Shown here: piece by piece, positions 23,155-35,569 of the stretch
How positions within the stretch are numbered: the first letter of the stretch is position 1
Layout of the letters: each line of letters opens with the position of its first letter
Assembly: GCA_022376925.1 (NCBI GenBank)
Contig: JAIOJX010000005.1
Location: 9,514,501 to 9,578,500 of the forward strand
Length of the DNA stretch: 64,000 bases
From: Tragulus kanchil
Lineage: Eukaryota; Chordata; Mammalia; Artiodactyla; Tragulidae
Direction: 5' to 3'
Position numbers and translations under genes: made by a program
The notes under the pieces: model-generated
The model's input: the letters and a program-made list of their open reading frames with translations, nothing else
Databases searched by the model: none
What the model was told of the DNA's origin: nothing

Positions 23155-23330
23155 CCTAAAAAGAAGAGAGCAGAAAAGGATAAGATGATTAGATAACATA
23201 CCAACTCTATTAACATGAATTTGAGCAAACTCTGGGAGATTGTGAAAGACAGAGAAGCCGGCGTGCTGCAGTCCATGGGGTCACAATGAGTCAGACGGGA
23301 CTTAGAGGCTGAACACCAGCAACAATGAAC
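23155..23330 (+). mobile_element. BovB (RTE) 3' end fragment
   Basis: ACATGAATTTGAGCAAACTC, AGAAGCCGGCGTGCTGCAGT, CCATGGGGTCACAATGAGTC and AGACGGGACTTAGAGGCTGA are the end of the BovB reverse-transcriptase frame and its tail. Second copy at 24245-24421. Confidence 0.8.
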
Positions 23331-23779
23331 TGCCCACCTTGTTAGTTAATTTTTTATTTTTATGTAGTTAACCTATTTGGCTAAGCTCTTTGGGCTTCTT
23401 GTGCACAGATATGTCTTCATATTCCTTCAGCATGTAGAACAGAATTTTGCAAATAGCAGCCCACTGGGTTTATGTTTTTAATTTAGCTTGCTGTGTGGAA
23501 AAGGGACCTTTGCCATGCTGATTGCTGTGTTATATGAACATTATGAACTCATGGGTATCTCTCCTTCTCTGTATAAGAAGTGTGATGCCCCACCTTAAGC
23601 CAGCTGGGATCCATGTGGCCATGTTGAAAATGCACCTATCCAGCCATTACCAGCACCATGTTCCGCTGAGGAGGGCTGGTATAGATCGAGGTAGAGCGTG
23701 TGAAATCTGTTTGCTCTGTGTACAACTTGCAAGTGCTTTCTCTTTGGCAGGTGGATTTAGAGTGACTGTAGAAGAAAAT

Positions 23780-23903
23780 GGGTCTTCCCAGGTGGCGCTA
23801 GTGGTAAAGAACCTGCCTGCCAATGCAGGAGACATAAGAGACTGAAGTTCAATCCCTGGGTTGGGAAGATCCCTTGGAGGAGGGTATGGCAACCCACTCC
23901 AAT
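23780..23903 (+). mobile_element. Bov-tA SINE cut by the duplication join
   Basis: GTCTTCCCAGGTGGCGCTAG, AACCTGCCTGCCAATGCAGG, TTCAATCCCTGGGTTGGGAAG and then an abrupt jump back. The complete element is 24870-25092. Confidence 0.9.
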
Positions 23904-24244
23904 ATCAATTAAATGAAGTCTTGCAAATGGAATGTTAAAAATGAGCCTGGAATGTGTGCACACAAATGAAATATATGCAAAGCACCTGGACATTATGCAA
24001 GTTGATGGAATATATGTGAAGACTGGACATAAATTGGGCTAGTTATTCCTACCCTTTGCCTTAATTAAAACTGTTACTTGTTTCTGAATGCTCCTCTTAA
24101 CCCTCTCTGCCTTCCCATCTAAAAATCCAAGTCTGGACTTGATATTTGGGGATATCTTTTACTAACTCAGAGTTCTCTTTCCTCCTTATGATAGCTTCAA
24201 CTTTTCTTGCCTAGATTACTAATTCAGGGTTTATTATGAACTTC

Positions 24245-24421
24245 CCTAAAAAGAAGAGAGCAGAAAAGGATAAGATGATTAGATAACATACCAACTCTAT
24301 TAACATGAATTTGAGCAAACTCTGGGAGATTGTGAAAGACAGAGAAGCCCGGCGTGCTGCAGTCCATGGGGTCACAATGAGTCAGACGGGACTTAGAGGC
24401 TGAACACCAGCAACAATGAAC
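24245..24421 (+). mobile_element. BovB 3' end (second copy of 23155-23330)
   Basis: Part of direct duplication 8. Confidence 0.8.
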
Positions 24422-24869
24422 TGCCCACCTTGTTAGTTAATTTTTTATTTTTATGTAGTTAACCTATTTGGCTAAGCTCTTTGGGCTTCTTGTGCACAGA
24501 TATGTCTTCATATTCCTTCAGCATGTAGAACAGAATTTTGCAAATAGCAGCCCACTGGGTTTATGTTTTTAATTTAGCTTGCTGTGTGGAAAAGGGACCT
24601 TTGCCATGCTGATTGCTGTGTTATATGAACATTATGAACTCATGGGTATCTCTCCTTCTCTGTATAAGAAGTGTGATGCCCCACCTTAAGCCAGCTGGGA
24701 TCCATGTGGCCATGTTGAAAATGCACCTATCCAGCCATTACCAGCACCATGTTCCGCTGAGGAGGGCTGGTATAGATCGAGGTAGAGCGTGTGAAATCTG
24801 TTTGCTCTGTGTACAACTTGCAAGTGCTTTCTCTTTGGCAGGTGGATTTAGAGTGACTGTAGAAGAAAA

Positions 24870-25101
24870 TGGGTCTTCCCAGGTGGCGCTAGTGGTAAAG
24901 AACCTGCCTGCCAATGCAGGAGACATAAGAGACTGAAGTTCAATCCCTGGGTTGGGAAGATCCCCTGGAGAAGGGCATGGAAACCCACTCCAATCTTCTT
25001 CCCTTGAGAATCCCCTGGACACAGGAGCCTGGTGGGCTGCAGTCCATAGTGTCACAAAGAGTCAAACACGACTGAAGAGACTTAGCACACACACGCACAC
25101 A
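24870..25101 (+). mobile_element. Bov-tA SINE, complete
   Basis: Complete Bov-tA ending in GAGTCAAACACGACTGAAGA and an AC-rich tail. An 11-bp target-site duplication, TAGAAGAAAAT, is at 24860-24870 and 25102-25112. Confidence 0.93.
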
Positions 25102-25257
25102 TAGAAGAAAATAAGCTCTAGCAAGAGCAAGTCTCACTTGACACAATATATGAGGTATATTTTTAACAAGCTCTAGAAACTGCTGTTCTTTCCTCATCTG
25201 GCAAATCTGATTTGAGTTTACAGGGATTGTATTAGTTTAACATGGGATGTACTTAGA

Positions 25258-25372
25258 GCCTTCCCCTGGTGGTCCAGTGGTTAAGACTCCTGTGCTTCCA
25301 ATGCCAGGGGCAAGGGTTCAATTCCTGCTTGGGGAACTAAGATCCCACATGCTGCATGGCCTGGTTGAAAAA
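25258..25372 (+). mobile_element. CHR-type SINE, short
   Basis: CCTTCCCCTGGTGGTCCAGT, GGTTAAGACTCCTGTGCTTCC, TTCAATTCCTGCTTGGGGAA, CTAAGATCCCACATGCTGC and an A-run. A (GA)n run follows at about 25383-25396. Confidence 0.88.
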
Positions 25373-25816
25373 AAAAGGTGGGAGAGAGAGAGAGAGATAC
25401 ATTCATAGAAGAGCCTTAACTTGCCTCATTATTCGTTTCCATTTTGATGTATTATAAGTAGTCCTATTAAAATGTGCAGGTAGCCTGCACTAACTTTCTG
25501 TCCAAATGCATTATAGAAACCCCTTCTTCAACCTATGTTTCAACACTGACAGTGGTGCCCTGGGCTGGTCTTAGCACAGCCCTTGAGAGAGTAAAAGAGG
25601 CCCCTCTTGACATACTTTGGTGATTTACTCCATAATGAGATTCAACAGTCATTTCAAAGAGCCCACAGCCATCTGAGGAAATTCGGATGCACCTTCTAAG
25701 GAACTTGAACAGAAACGGTTCAACCCCTGCTTCCAAGGCCGCGTTACTTGGTCACACCAAGTCCTTGATTCCTGACACCCATACCTTGATGTTAGCACAG
25801 CCTCATGATCAATAGT

Positions 25817-26015
25817 GGGTTTCTCTGGTGGCTCAGTGGTAAAGAATCCACCTGCCAGTGCAGGAGATATGGATTTGATCCTTGGATTGAGAAGATCCCC
25901 TGAAAAAGGAAATGGCAACCCACTCCATTATTCTGGAGAATTCCATGGACAGGGGAGTCTGGTGGGTTACAGTTTCAGGTGTGGCAAGAGTCAGACACGA
26001 CTGAGTGTGCACTCA
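25817..26015 (+). mobile_element. Bov-tA SINE
   Basis: GGTTTCTCTGGTGGCTCAG, GGTAAAGAATCCACCTGCCA, TGATCCTTGGATTGAGAAGA, CCACTCCATTATTCTGGAGA and GAGTCAGACACGACTGAGTG. Confidence 0.93.
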
Positions 26016-26153
26016 TAGGATCAGTAAGTAAGAACCTGCTGAGTGGAGAAGCCACAAAAAAATGACTTTGGTGAATCAAAACTCCATAGTAATAAGGCTT
26101 TTACTAATGCTAGTAACAGCTCTATGCATAGAGCACTCCATGAGCATTTTCTT

Positions 26154-26426
26154 TTTTTTTTTAATTTTGGCCTCTTTTTATTGGTTTTTTATTAATGATT
26201 TTTCATCCATCTCTATTCTTCAGCCTGTGTGGGCCTCCCATTGCAGTGGCCTCTCTCGTTGCAGAGCACCAGCTCTGGGCACATGTGCTCTAGAGCACTG
26301 GCTCCTAATTGGACACACTGGTCCAGCCACTCTGTGGCACGTGGGATCTTCCCAGGCCAGGGATCGAACAGGTGCCCCCTGTACTGCAAGGTGGACTCTT
26401 TACCCACTGGACCACCAGGGAAGCCC
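26154..26426 (-). mobile_element. Young CHR-like SINE
   Basis: Antisense element of the same subfamily as 22285-22573: TTTTGGCCTCTTTTTATTGG, TTTTCATCCATCTC, GGGCACATGTGCTCTAGAGC, TGGGATCTTCCCAGGCCAGG and GGACCACCAGGGAAGCCC. It lies at the edge of the old L1 relic to the right. I could not define a convincing target-site duplication. Confidence 0.92.
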
Positions 26427-26429
26427 TTG

Positions 26430-26900
26430 CCTTTATTTCTGAAAAGCATTTTCACTGGGTAAAGAACTGTAGATCAACAGTTTTTTTGTTTTTTGTTTTT
26501 TTTTTTGGCTTTCAAAGATTTCACTCCACGTCTTGGGCTTACTCTGTTTCTAATACGAAGTCTCTGTTGTTTTTAATCCTTGTTCCTCTGTTTGTAATGT
26601 GTCTTTTTCTCTGGCTTGCTGTTCACCTTGGCTTCCAGAAGTTTGCATCTGATGTCTTTAGGTATGTGTCTATGTGTAGGGTGCTCAGTGGCTGTTTTGC
26701 TTAAGGTTCTTTGAGATTCTTAGATTTGTGGTTTGATATCTTTTTGCACATTTGAAAAATTTTTCAGCCATAATTTTCTCAGCCAGTGCCCATACTCTGT
26801 CTCTTTGGAGGGTCTGTTTCTACTTAGATATCAGGTTGCCCTGAAACTTCAGCTCCCTCAGGAAGCCAAGGAGAGTTCTGATATTATAACTTATCCAGAC
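26430..26900 (-). mobile_element. Old L1 relic, antisense, ORF1-upstream type
   Basis: TTTCACTGGGTAAAGAACTG, AAGTCTCTGTTGTTTTTAATCC, TTGTTCCTCTGTTTGTAATGTG, GGTTCTTTGAGATTCTTAGA and AAAATTTTTCAGCCATAATTTTC recall the antisense ORF1 region of old mammalian L1s; the young L1 at 55300-55800 in this window has the same kind of order. It is heavily diverged and non-coding. Confidence 0.55.
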
Positions 26901-27198
26901 TTTTTTTCTTATTGTCAGGTGTTTTTTTTTTTTTCTCTATTGTCATTGTTTCCTAGAAGGAAGTGGGATTCTCTTTATTTGAATAGGAAACTTCAGATCA
27001 TTACCTGCTTGGTATAGGAAACTGTCAAAACAGTGAACATCTGTGATCTTATCCTGCTTCTAGCCAGGTAACTAGGAGTCTGCCTCTGTTTCATGGATGC
27101 TCCCCAAAGACCTGAGGCTCCTGAGTCAGACAAAGGTTAAAATTTGCTACTCCTAGGGCACCATCCTTTTTTTTGCCCATTCCCCACACATCAATTCT

Positions 27199-27494
27199 CT
27201 TTTAAAATTTTAAAGAACTAATTGTTTGTTTATTGGCTGCACTGGGCCTTTGTCGTGGTGGACGGGTTTTCTATAGTTGCAGCAAGTGGCTGCTGCTCTC
27301 TAGTTGTAGTGCATGGGCTTCTTGTGGCTGTGGTTTCTGGGCACCCAGGCTTCAGTCGTTGTAGCACACGGGCTCAGTAGTTCTGGCACATGGGCTTAGT
27401 TGATCCAGGGCATGTGTTCTCTTCCAAGACCAGGAATTAAACCCGTGTCCCCTGCACTAGCATGCAGATTCTTAGCCACTGGACCACCAGGAAG
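27199..27494 (-). mobile_element. CHR-type SINE with 18-bp target-site duplication
   Basis: Antisense CHR with GCAAGTGGCTGCTGCTCTCT, GGGCTTCTTGTGGCTGTGG, GCACACGGGCTCAGTAG, GACCAGGAATTAAACCCGTG and CCACTGGACCACCAGGAAG. TCCCCACACATCAATTCT is repeated perfectly at 27181-27198 and 27495-27512. Confidence 0.95.
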
Positions 27495-27512
27495 TCCCCA
27501 CACATCAATTCT

Positions 27513-28317
27513 TACCAGACAGTGAACAAGGCCTGATGATACTTACACAGGCAGTGGGTTAAGTTGTAGGCCCAGCCTGAGTTTAAGGGAACCAAACCTT
27601 TTATAATGAGCAATAAGTATATTTCCATTTTTCTGTGGAGGGAAATACCTTTTCTTTTTCTTTTATGCTGTGCAGATTCTTGAAGAGATAGTTTAGAATA
27701 CAGGCCTCTGTTCTCCTGTGAGAGACCAATGGAAAAGTGTCTCCCAACAGAGACAGCATCTCATGAGTTCTTTGACTTTTTCAATCCAAATTCCCAGTCC
27801 AATGGTATCAGTAATTCAGCTGTATGTTTTGTGCCTCAGGACCTATTTCCATTCATTTCAATGCTATTCACTGTGGACCTCTCCCATGTCAGCCAATGTG
27901 ACAAGATCAGAAGACACTATAATGAACAGAATAAATATGATCTATATTTCTCTCAACGGATAAATAGAATAATTGGATTTTTGACAACCATACATAGTCC
28001 CAGTAGGCCAAACTGCCTGTGATGAGAGAGTTTAGATATTCAGACCATAATATCGAAAGTCATTGGCATCCTGAACCTGACCACAGTTGCTTTTCTATTA
28101 TGGGTGTCCCTGTAGGAATGTGCATGCCTGCCTGTGAAGTTTTTGAAAGCAAGAACCACATGTAATATGCCCTGCCTTGCTGTAACTTCTCATAGATTTT
28201 ATGACCACATGGGAGATTTGAGAATTTCATTTGTGAGTTTGCCTTAAAGATGTTCTCTCAACCTGACGTGCTAGTCCATAGGAAAATTACGTTAATATTT
28301 CATCTCACTTTTCCATA
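27513..28317. other. Unique non-coding sequence
   Basis: Overlapping short frames at 27718-28022 have no domain and differ in frame; I regard them as chance. No repeat family recognised. Confidence 0.5.
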
Positions 28318-30530
28318 GCATAGTAAAAAACAGCCAAATAATTTTTACCTGGATGTCTGCCACAACAGAAAGCTTTGAATCATTAGGCATCACATGCAAA
28401 TTCTGATATTTTATCCTCAGCCATCTTGACACTTCATGAAATAGCTATGGTGCTTCCTATTTCTGTATATGGCGGTGAGAGATAACAAAACGGAAGGGAG
28501 TTTGGATTTGCAAATTACTTGGAACCACATCTTGAACACTATATTTTTTTTTTTGCCACATGTCCTTTACAAAACAGACATTAAATGAAATCTTTATTTT
28601 TAATTGCCAGGAATAGGAATCTGATGACAATTCCTTTCTGATAAAACCTCACGGGGTTATCTATTTCCCCCCAGAGAATGCCTTTGACTTTGTCAAATCC
28701 AGTCAATATGTTTTCTTAGAGTTTTACCCTTGATTTTCAAATTTCACAGTGTGGATGCATGTATCTCACTATGCTGAGATAGATATATAGATAGAAATAT
28801 ATAAACTATATTCTTTATTAATTTATGCTTAATTTATGTGTCCTGAGCAGATGTTTGTGTGCCCGGGGTGTCTTGTCAAGATGCCTTTGTAAGTGCTGCC
28901 CTTTCAGCATGGGACCCATGTTTTACCAGCATTCTACCTGGGAAGGGCCAAAGTTCAACTCTCAGCATCATGCTTGCTGCTTGTTTTAAATGTGAAACTT
29001 GGCACCTCCTGTCTCCCTGTGCTGGGTTATTATTCTTGGAATGCAAAAGGTACATGTTTTTGTAATTCTCTGAGGAGTTCGTCTATAACTTTTCCAGAAT
29101 CTAAGTCAGATTTTGCTTCCAGGGCTCTGTTCCAAGATCTAACATCCTTTTTTTTTTTTTTTTTTTTAGCAGATCACCAACAGATGGGTGATATTTTTGA
29201 AATCCATATGGACTTTCCTGTCTGCTAGGGTCTGTTTAATGGTTGATGTTACTACTACAGAAATACACTTGCTGCATTTCTGCTTCCTTTGCTGCATAAA
29301 GGGTTCTGATTTCCATCCAAAATCCTGAAGCTATCCTGGGGCGGAAAGGAAGCTCAAGCTCATGGCAAGTGAACTTTAGTCAGCATTTCTGAGCTTCCAA
29401 AGATTTCATTTCTACACTCATGGCATAGTAAAAACAGCCAAATAATTTTTACCTGGATGTCTGCCACAACAGAAAGCTTTGAATCATTAGGCATCACATG
29501 CAAATTCTGATATTTTATCCTCAGCCATCTTGACACTTCATGAAATAGCTATGGTGCTTCCTATTTCTGTATATGGCGGTGAGAGATAACAAAACGGAAG
29601 GGAGTTTGGATTTGCAAATTACTTGGAACCACATCTTGAACACTATATTTTTTTTTTTGCCACATGTCCTTTACAAAACAGACATTAAATGAAATCTTTA
29701 TTTTTAATTGCCAGGAATAGGAATCTGATGACAATTCCTTTCTGATAAAACCTCACGGGGTTATCTATTTCCCCCCAGAGAATGCCTTTGACTTTGTCAA
29801 ATCCAGTCAATATGTTTTCTTAGAGTTTTACCCTTGATTTTCAAATTTCACAGTGTGGATGCATGTATCTCACTATGCTGAGATAGATATATAGATAGAA
29901 ATATATAAACTATATTCTTTATTAATTTATGCTTAATTTATGTGTCCTGAGCAGATGTTTGTGTGCCCGGGGTGTCTTGTCAAGATGCCTTTGTAAGTGC
30001 TGCCCTTTCAGCATGGGACCCATGTTTTACCAGCATTCTACCTGGGAAGGGCCAAAGTTCAACTCTCAGCATCATGCTTGCTGCTTGTTTTAAATGTGAA
30101 ACTTGGCACCTCCTGTCTCCCTGTGCTGGGTTATTATTCTTGGAATGCAAAAGGTACATGTTTTTGTAATTCTCTGAGGAGTTCGTCTATAACTTTTCCA
30201 GAATCTAAGTCAGATTTTGCTTCCAGGGCTCTGTTCCAAGATCTAACATCCTTTTTTTTTTTTTTTTTTTTTTTAGCAGATCACCAACAGATGGGTGATA
30301 TTTTTGAAATCCATATGGACTTTCCTGTCTGCTAGGGTCTGTTTAATGGTTGATGTTACTACTACAGAAATACACTTGCTGCATTTCTGCTTCCTTTGCT
30401 GCATAAAGGGTTCTGATTTCCATCCAAAATCCTGAAGCTATCCTGGGGCGGAAAGGAAGCTCAAGCTCATGGCAAGTGAACTTTAGTCAGCATTTCTGAG
30501 CTTCCAAAGATTTCATTTCTACACTCATGG
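28318..30530. repeat. Direct duplication 9, period about 1104 bp
   Basis: Positions 28318-29422 recur as 29423-30530. The two copies differ by an A-run of 6 versus 5 at the left end and by the length of a long T-run (about 29147-29166 versus 30252-30274). Content is unique DNA with short T-runs, no gene. Confidence 0.96.
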
Positions 30531-31017
30531 GGACCTCAGGTGTTAGGAACCGCAAGAGTAGGATGCTTGTAACTGCCTGTGAAACCTAGGAGAAGGAAAT
30601 AAAAAGTCAAATCTAATCTATATATGGGTTGTACCTACTGCTGCTATGTATTTGAAAGAGTATGGGTAGGTTAAAGTTTGGGATATTAAATTATGTTTTA
30701 AAGGGGCTAGGAGGACAAATCAAAACAATAGTCTAAGTAAAAAAAATCCTCTTTATGCAAAGACATGCTTCGTGTACATTTTATAATTCCTTCTTGGAGG
30801 GACTGTGACATCACCTGTTGGAAACCCACATCTTCTGTAACTCCTCCCACTCTAGAACACAACCTGCATTCAGAGAATAAGCCATAAGTAACCTCAAGCT
30901 AAAATAGATATCATAGTGTTCATGCACTGAACCCAGCAGCACTGCTGAGTGACAGCCCCCCTTCAAGATCTGTTTATTTGTACTTCATTCTAAAAAGTAG
31001 CTATTTTCTGATGCTTG
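30531..31017. other. Unique non-coding sequence
   Basis: No gene or repeat recognised. Confidence 0.5.
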
Positions 31018-31412
31018 TGTGTATTAATAGGGCTGCCATCACAAGTACCACTGCTAATTAAACAAAAGATGAATCAAGCAAGAGAAATGTATTTGCATGG
31101 TTCTGGAAACCAGAAAGTCCAAGATAAGGGTTGATTTCATTCATTCTGAGGGTTTTTCCTTTGGCTTGTAGGTGGTCATCTTTTCTTTTTGTCTGTGCAT
31201 GGTCTTTCCTCAGTGTGTGTGTATGCATGCCTGTGTCTAAATTTCCTCTTTTTATAAGAAGGCCAATTATAATGGATCAAGTCCCACCCTTAGGACCTCA
31301 TTTAAGTTAACCACCTCTTTAAAGACCTTATTTTCAAATACGGTCATATTTTGAGGTACTAGGGGTTAGGACATCAATATATAAATTTTAGGGTCTACTA
31401 TTCAGCCCATAA
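31018..31412 (-). mobile_element. Old MaLR/ERVL-type (MLT1-like) LTR
   Basis: On the plus strand: GGGCTGCCATCACAAGTACC, GGTTCTGGAAACCAGAAAGTCC, CTTTGGCTTGTAGGTGGTCATC, CACCTCTTTAAAGACCTTATTTTC, TGAGGTACTAGGGGTTAGGAC and TTCAGCCCATAAT. It is the reverse of the type seen at 7112-7648. Confidence 0.65.
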
Positions 31413-31491
31413 TATTACTCACAGTAGCTGTGAAGCAGGAAATAGAAGCAGTGATTCTAGAAAGATACAGCATTAATCAGGCATACTGATG

Positions 31492-31706
31492 TTTTTGTTG
31501 TTTAGTCACTAAGTCGTGTCTAGCTCTTTTGAGACCTCTTGAACTCTAGCCCGCCAGGTTCCTCTGTCCACAGGATTTCCTAGGCAAGAATATTGGAGTG
31601 GGTTGCCATTTCCTTCCCCAGGGGATCTTCCCCACCCAGAGATGGAATCCACATCTCTTGCATTGGCAGGCAGATTCTTTACTGCTGAGCCTCCAGGGAA
31701 GCCCGT
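31492..31706 (-). mobile_element. Bov-A2 SINE
   Basis: TTTAGTCACTAAGTCGTGTC, GGAGTGGGTTGCCATTTCC, AGGGGATCTTCCCCACCCAG, CTTGCATTGGCAGGCAGATT and GCCTCCAGGGAAGCCC. Confidence 0.93.
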
Positions 31707-31965
31707 AAGAAGTAACATACAGGTAAGAAAGAAGATAGAAAATTTATTTTGAAAGTGCATCATCTTGATATAACTGCAGAATTACATCAAGATATAACAT
31801 TATAACTGACACTCTGATGGAAGAAAAAAAAGAACGAAATGCTCATCATACAGAAGAAGGAATTTCTCAAAGAGTGACAGATGGAAATTTAAGTCCTAAC
31901 ACTAAGACTTGGGACAAGTCACTTAAAACTTTAAAAATTTTCTTTTCTCATCATCTTGAGAGTTT

Positions 31966-32132
31966 TCCTGCTGGCTCAGATGGTAAAGAATCTGCAATGA
32001 AAGAGATCCAGAATCAATGTCTGGGTTGGAAAGATCACCTGGAGAAGAGAATGGCTACCCACACCAGTATTCTTTCCTGGAGAATCCCATGGACAGAGGA
32101 GCCTGGTGGGCTACAGTCCATGTGTCATTTAG
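31966..32132 (+). mobile_element. Bov-tA SINE
   Basis: TTCCTGCTGGCTCAGATGG, AAAGAATCTGCAATGAAAGAG, TGTCTGGGTTGGAAAGATCAC, GAGAATCCCATGGACAGAGG and AGCCTGGTGGGCTACAGTCC; the 3' end is decayed. Confidence 0.9.
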
Positions 32133-32398
32133 CACTGAATGATTTTCACTTTTTTTCACTTATCGTGAGAATAAAATTATTTCTGTGATACCAGTGGTAA
32201 GAAAGCTATCTGTGGGTAAGTGCTTCATAAACTGATAAGTATTCTTTAGGCAATAATATTTTAGATCCAACAAGAAGACATGAAAATTTTTATTGCAGCT
32301 AAATACAATCTAGATTTACATATCAAAATTACCAAAAAGGAAAAATGTTAAGTTGTTTAAATGAAGCATATCCTTAGTTATTTGGAAAACTGACTTTT

Positions 32399-32724
32399 TT
32401 TTTAAAAAAAATTATTTATTTATTTATTTGAGGGGGGTGGGGTGGGGAGGGAGAGGAGCAGGCAGGCCACTTCTATTGGTCTTTCATTTCTCCATTTTCA
32501 TCCATCTTTGTTCTTTTGACCCATGTGGGCCTCCCATCGCAGTGGCCTCTGTTGTCGCAGAGCGCCGGCTCTGGGTGCATGCGCTCCAGAGCTCCGGCTC
32601 GGTAATTGGACGCACTGGTCCAGCTGCTCCATGGCACGTGGGATCTTTCCAGGCCAGGGATCGAACTGGCACCCCTTGCACTGCAAGGCGGGGTCCTTAC
32701 CCATTGGACCACCAGGGAAGCCCT
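32399..32724 (-). mobile_element. Young CHR-like SINE with C-rich tail extension
   Basis: Antisense copy: T/A-rich tail, G-rich extension at about 32430-32458 (reverse of the C-rich run in the SINE at 1678), CACTTCTATTGGTCTTTCAT, CATCCATCTTTGTTC, GCATGCGCTCCAGAGCTCCG and GGACCACCAGGGAAGCCC. The flanks GAAAACTGACTTTT (32385-32398) and GAAAACTGGCTTTT (32725-32738) form a target-site duplication with one mismatch. Confidence 0.94.
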
Positions 32725-32741
32725 GAAAACTGGCTTTTAAT

Positions 32742-34918
32742 AATTAAAAAATGTTAACATCAAGGAAGTTCTTAAACTAAGGATTCATTGCAATGAATGC
32801 TCTTCCTTAATATAGAGCATAATCATTTTATTAAAATATCCAGTTGAGGTCTTTGTGACTAATATTTCCCTGTATCCAACCACAAAAGGATAGAAGCCAT
32901 AAGTATTCATACTCTGGTAGACTGGAAAGCTATATGCCCTGTAAACCAAAGGAATTAGATTCTGATTAGAATTTTGTTTTTACTTTGAAATTCATTTTGC
33001 GTTTCTGGTTCAGTTTCCCCATATTTAAAATAAAGGTATAAAAGCAGGTGGTTTCCATAGTGTCTTGTGATAGTAAAATTTATGAAAGACACTTCTTAAC
33101 TTTCACTCCATAGTAAGGAGTAGGTCTAAAAATAGAGATGGTCTCTTTTTATCATTGCTTCTCCCCACCAGTACATGGAGCTGAAAGGGCGGGATTATGA
33201 GTCACCAGGAAGCCTGATCTCTACCTCCACTGCCATCTGTCTTGTCCTGGCAACCTTGACTGTTTGTCTCTGAGTGTTCGGTGTCTGCTCCCTGGGTAGG
33301 CATTTCCAGGATAACACACAATCGTCATATCTTAATCTCATAATGGGTAGGTTCCCTTTTTAAGCTATTACGTTCTCCTTAGGGAGGTACCAGACTGCCC
33401 TGCTCTGTCAGGGGCACGCTTCTCTGACATTTAGAAGAAACCAAACAACCTGAAAAGTCAAAATGTTCATATAGAGCATATCAAGAAACTATGCTTTTAA
33501 ATGTTGTTAGCAATTTAGTGGCTGTAGGAAGCCCAGTGCCCTTAGCCTTTCTGTTTGTCTTCCTTTTTTTCTTAGAACAAAGTCCTTGTCGTAAATGGAA
33601 ACGCATCAGCAAAGTCTCCTTGATGAAACAGTAAGAATCCACCCGTGTTTCAACACTTCCACCTAAAGCCGTTAGGGATGGGAGATGGCACCAGATGTGA
33701 TTAGTAAGCAAGCACTTTCTCAGACCCTAAGTAATCCATGGTTGGACATAGGAAGATAATCTTCAGGCGCTTATGATCTGAGAGGAAAGCACAGTGTGCA
33801 GTCCCGACTTGAAGGATTTAGGAAAGACAATTAAAAATGTTAACATCAAGGAAGTTCTTAAACTAAGGATTCATTGCAATGAATGCTCTTCCTTAATATA
33901 GAGCATAATCATTTTATTAAAATATCCAGTTGAGGTCTTTGTGACTAATATTTCCCTGTATCCAACCACAAAAGGATAGAAGCCATAAGTATTCATACTC
34001 TGGTAGACTGGAAAGCTATATGCCCTGTAAACCAAAGGAATTAGATTCTGATTAGAATTTTGTTTTTACTTTGAAATTCATTTTGCGTTTCTGGTTCAGT
34101 TTCCCCATATTTAAAATAAAGGTATAAAAGCAGGTGGTTTCCATAGTGTCTTGTGATAGTAAAATTTATGAAAGACACTTCTTAACTTTCACTCCATAGT
34201 AAGGAGTAGGTCTAAAAATAGAGATGGTCTCTTTTTATCATTGCTTCTCCCCACCAGTACATGGAGCTGAAAGGGCGGGATTATGAGTCACCAGGAAGCC
34301 TGATCTCTACCTCCACTGCCATCTGTCTTGTCCTGGCAACCTTGACTGTTTGTCTCTGAGTGTTCGGTGTCTGCTCCCTGGGTAGGCATTTCCAGGATAA
34401 CACACAATCGTCATATCTTAATCTCATAATGGGTAGGTTCCCTTTTTAAGCTATTACGTTCTCCTTAGGGAGGTACCAGACTGCCCTGCTCTGTCAGGGG
34501 CACGCTTCTCTGACATTTAGAAGAAACCAAACAACCTGAAAAGTCAAAATGTTCATATAGAGCATATCAAGAAACTATGCTTTTAAATGTTGTTAGCAAT
34601 TTAGTGGCTGTAGGAAGCCCAGTGCCCTTAGCCTTTCTGTTTGTCTTCCTTTTTTTCTTAGAACAAAGTCCTTGTCGTAAATGGAAACGCATCAGCAAAG
34701 TCTCCTTGATGAAACAGTAAGAATCCACCCGTGTTTCAACACTTCCACCTAAAGCCGTTAGGGATGGGAGATGGCACCAGATGTGATTAGTAAGCAAGCA
34801 CTTTCTCAGACCCTAAGTAATCCATGGTTGGACATAGGAAGATAATCTTCAGGGCGCTTATGATCTGAGAGGGAAAGCACAGTGTGCAGTCCCGACTTGA
34901 AGGATTTAGGAAAGACAA
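32742..34918. repeat. Direct duplication 10, period about 1086 bp
   Basis: Positions 32742-33828 recur as 33829-34918 with only single-base run differences (for example CAGGCGC versus CAGGGCGC, GAGGAAAG versus GAGGGAAAG). Its last 16 bp also start duplication 11. Content is unique, non-coding DNA. Confidence 0.96.
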
Positions 34919-35309
34919 CGAAGCTTCTGCAGCCCAGCCTACAAGGATACAAACTGTAAACTCCTACAGGCAGTTCACATTTAACCTATCAGCAGTATAT
35001 TTGCTGTCCCGCCTCCCCTGGCAAAGTCAGTTCCTGTTTTAAGTCACTCAAGCCAGATTGGAACCTCTTGTACCTAATCAGTAACTAGGACCTACTGACT
35101 CTATCTTGTAAACATTTCTTAAATCCATTTCATTCTCCTGTTTTTATAATCATTGTCCTTGGTCCATGTCTCTGTCTACTGCTCATCGTAACCTCTTGTT
35201 TATCCTTTACACAATCAACAGATTATCTCAATAAATTTAACCAGATCACTCTTCTGCCTAATGGAATTACATAGCTCTTCATTTTTTTCAATAAAAGACT
35301 AGGCTCAGA

Positions 35310-35569
35310 CTTCCCTGGTGGTCCAGTGGATAAAGAGTCCACCTTGCAGTGCAAGGGGCACCGGTTGAATCCCTGGCCCAGGAAGATCCCACGTGCCACG
35401 GAGTGGCTGGGCCAGTGTGTCTAATTATGAACTAGCACTCTGGTGCGCGTATACCCAGAGCCGGTGCTCTGCAGCTAGAGAGGCCACTGCAATGGGAGGC
35501 CCACACAGGGCAAAGTATAAAAAGATGGATGAAGATAAATATAAGTAAAAGAGGCATGGTTGGCAAAAG
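35310..35569 (+). mobile_element. Young CHR-like SINE
   Basis: GACTTCCCTGGTGGTCCAGT, CACCTTGCAGTGCAAGGGGC, CCCTGGCCCAGGAAGATCCC, AGAGCCGGTGCTCTGCAGCT, GGCCACTGCAATGGGAGGCC and AAAAGATGGATGAAGATAAA. Flanks AATAAAAGACTAGGCTC and AATAAAACGTCTAGGCTC look like an imperfect target-site duplication. Confidence 0.92.

Larger units (their letters stand above)
22812..24994. repeat. Direct duplication 8, period about 1091 bp
   Basis: Positions 22812-23903 recur as 23902-24994, with AGCCGG versus AGCCCGG and TTGGAGGAGGGTATGGC versus CTGGAGAAGGGCATGGA as differences. The last of these lie at the very end of the left copy, again where quality would be lowest. Confidence 0.95.
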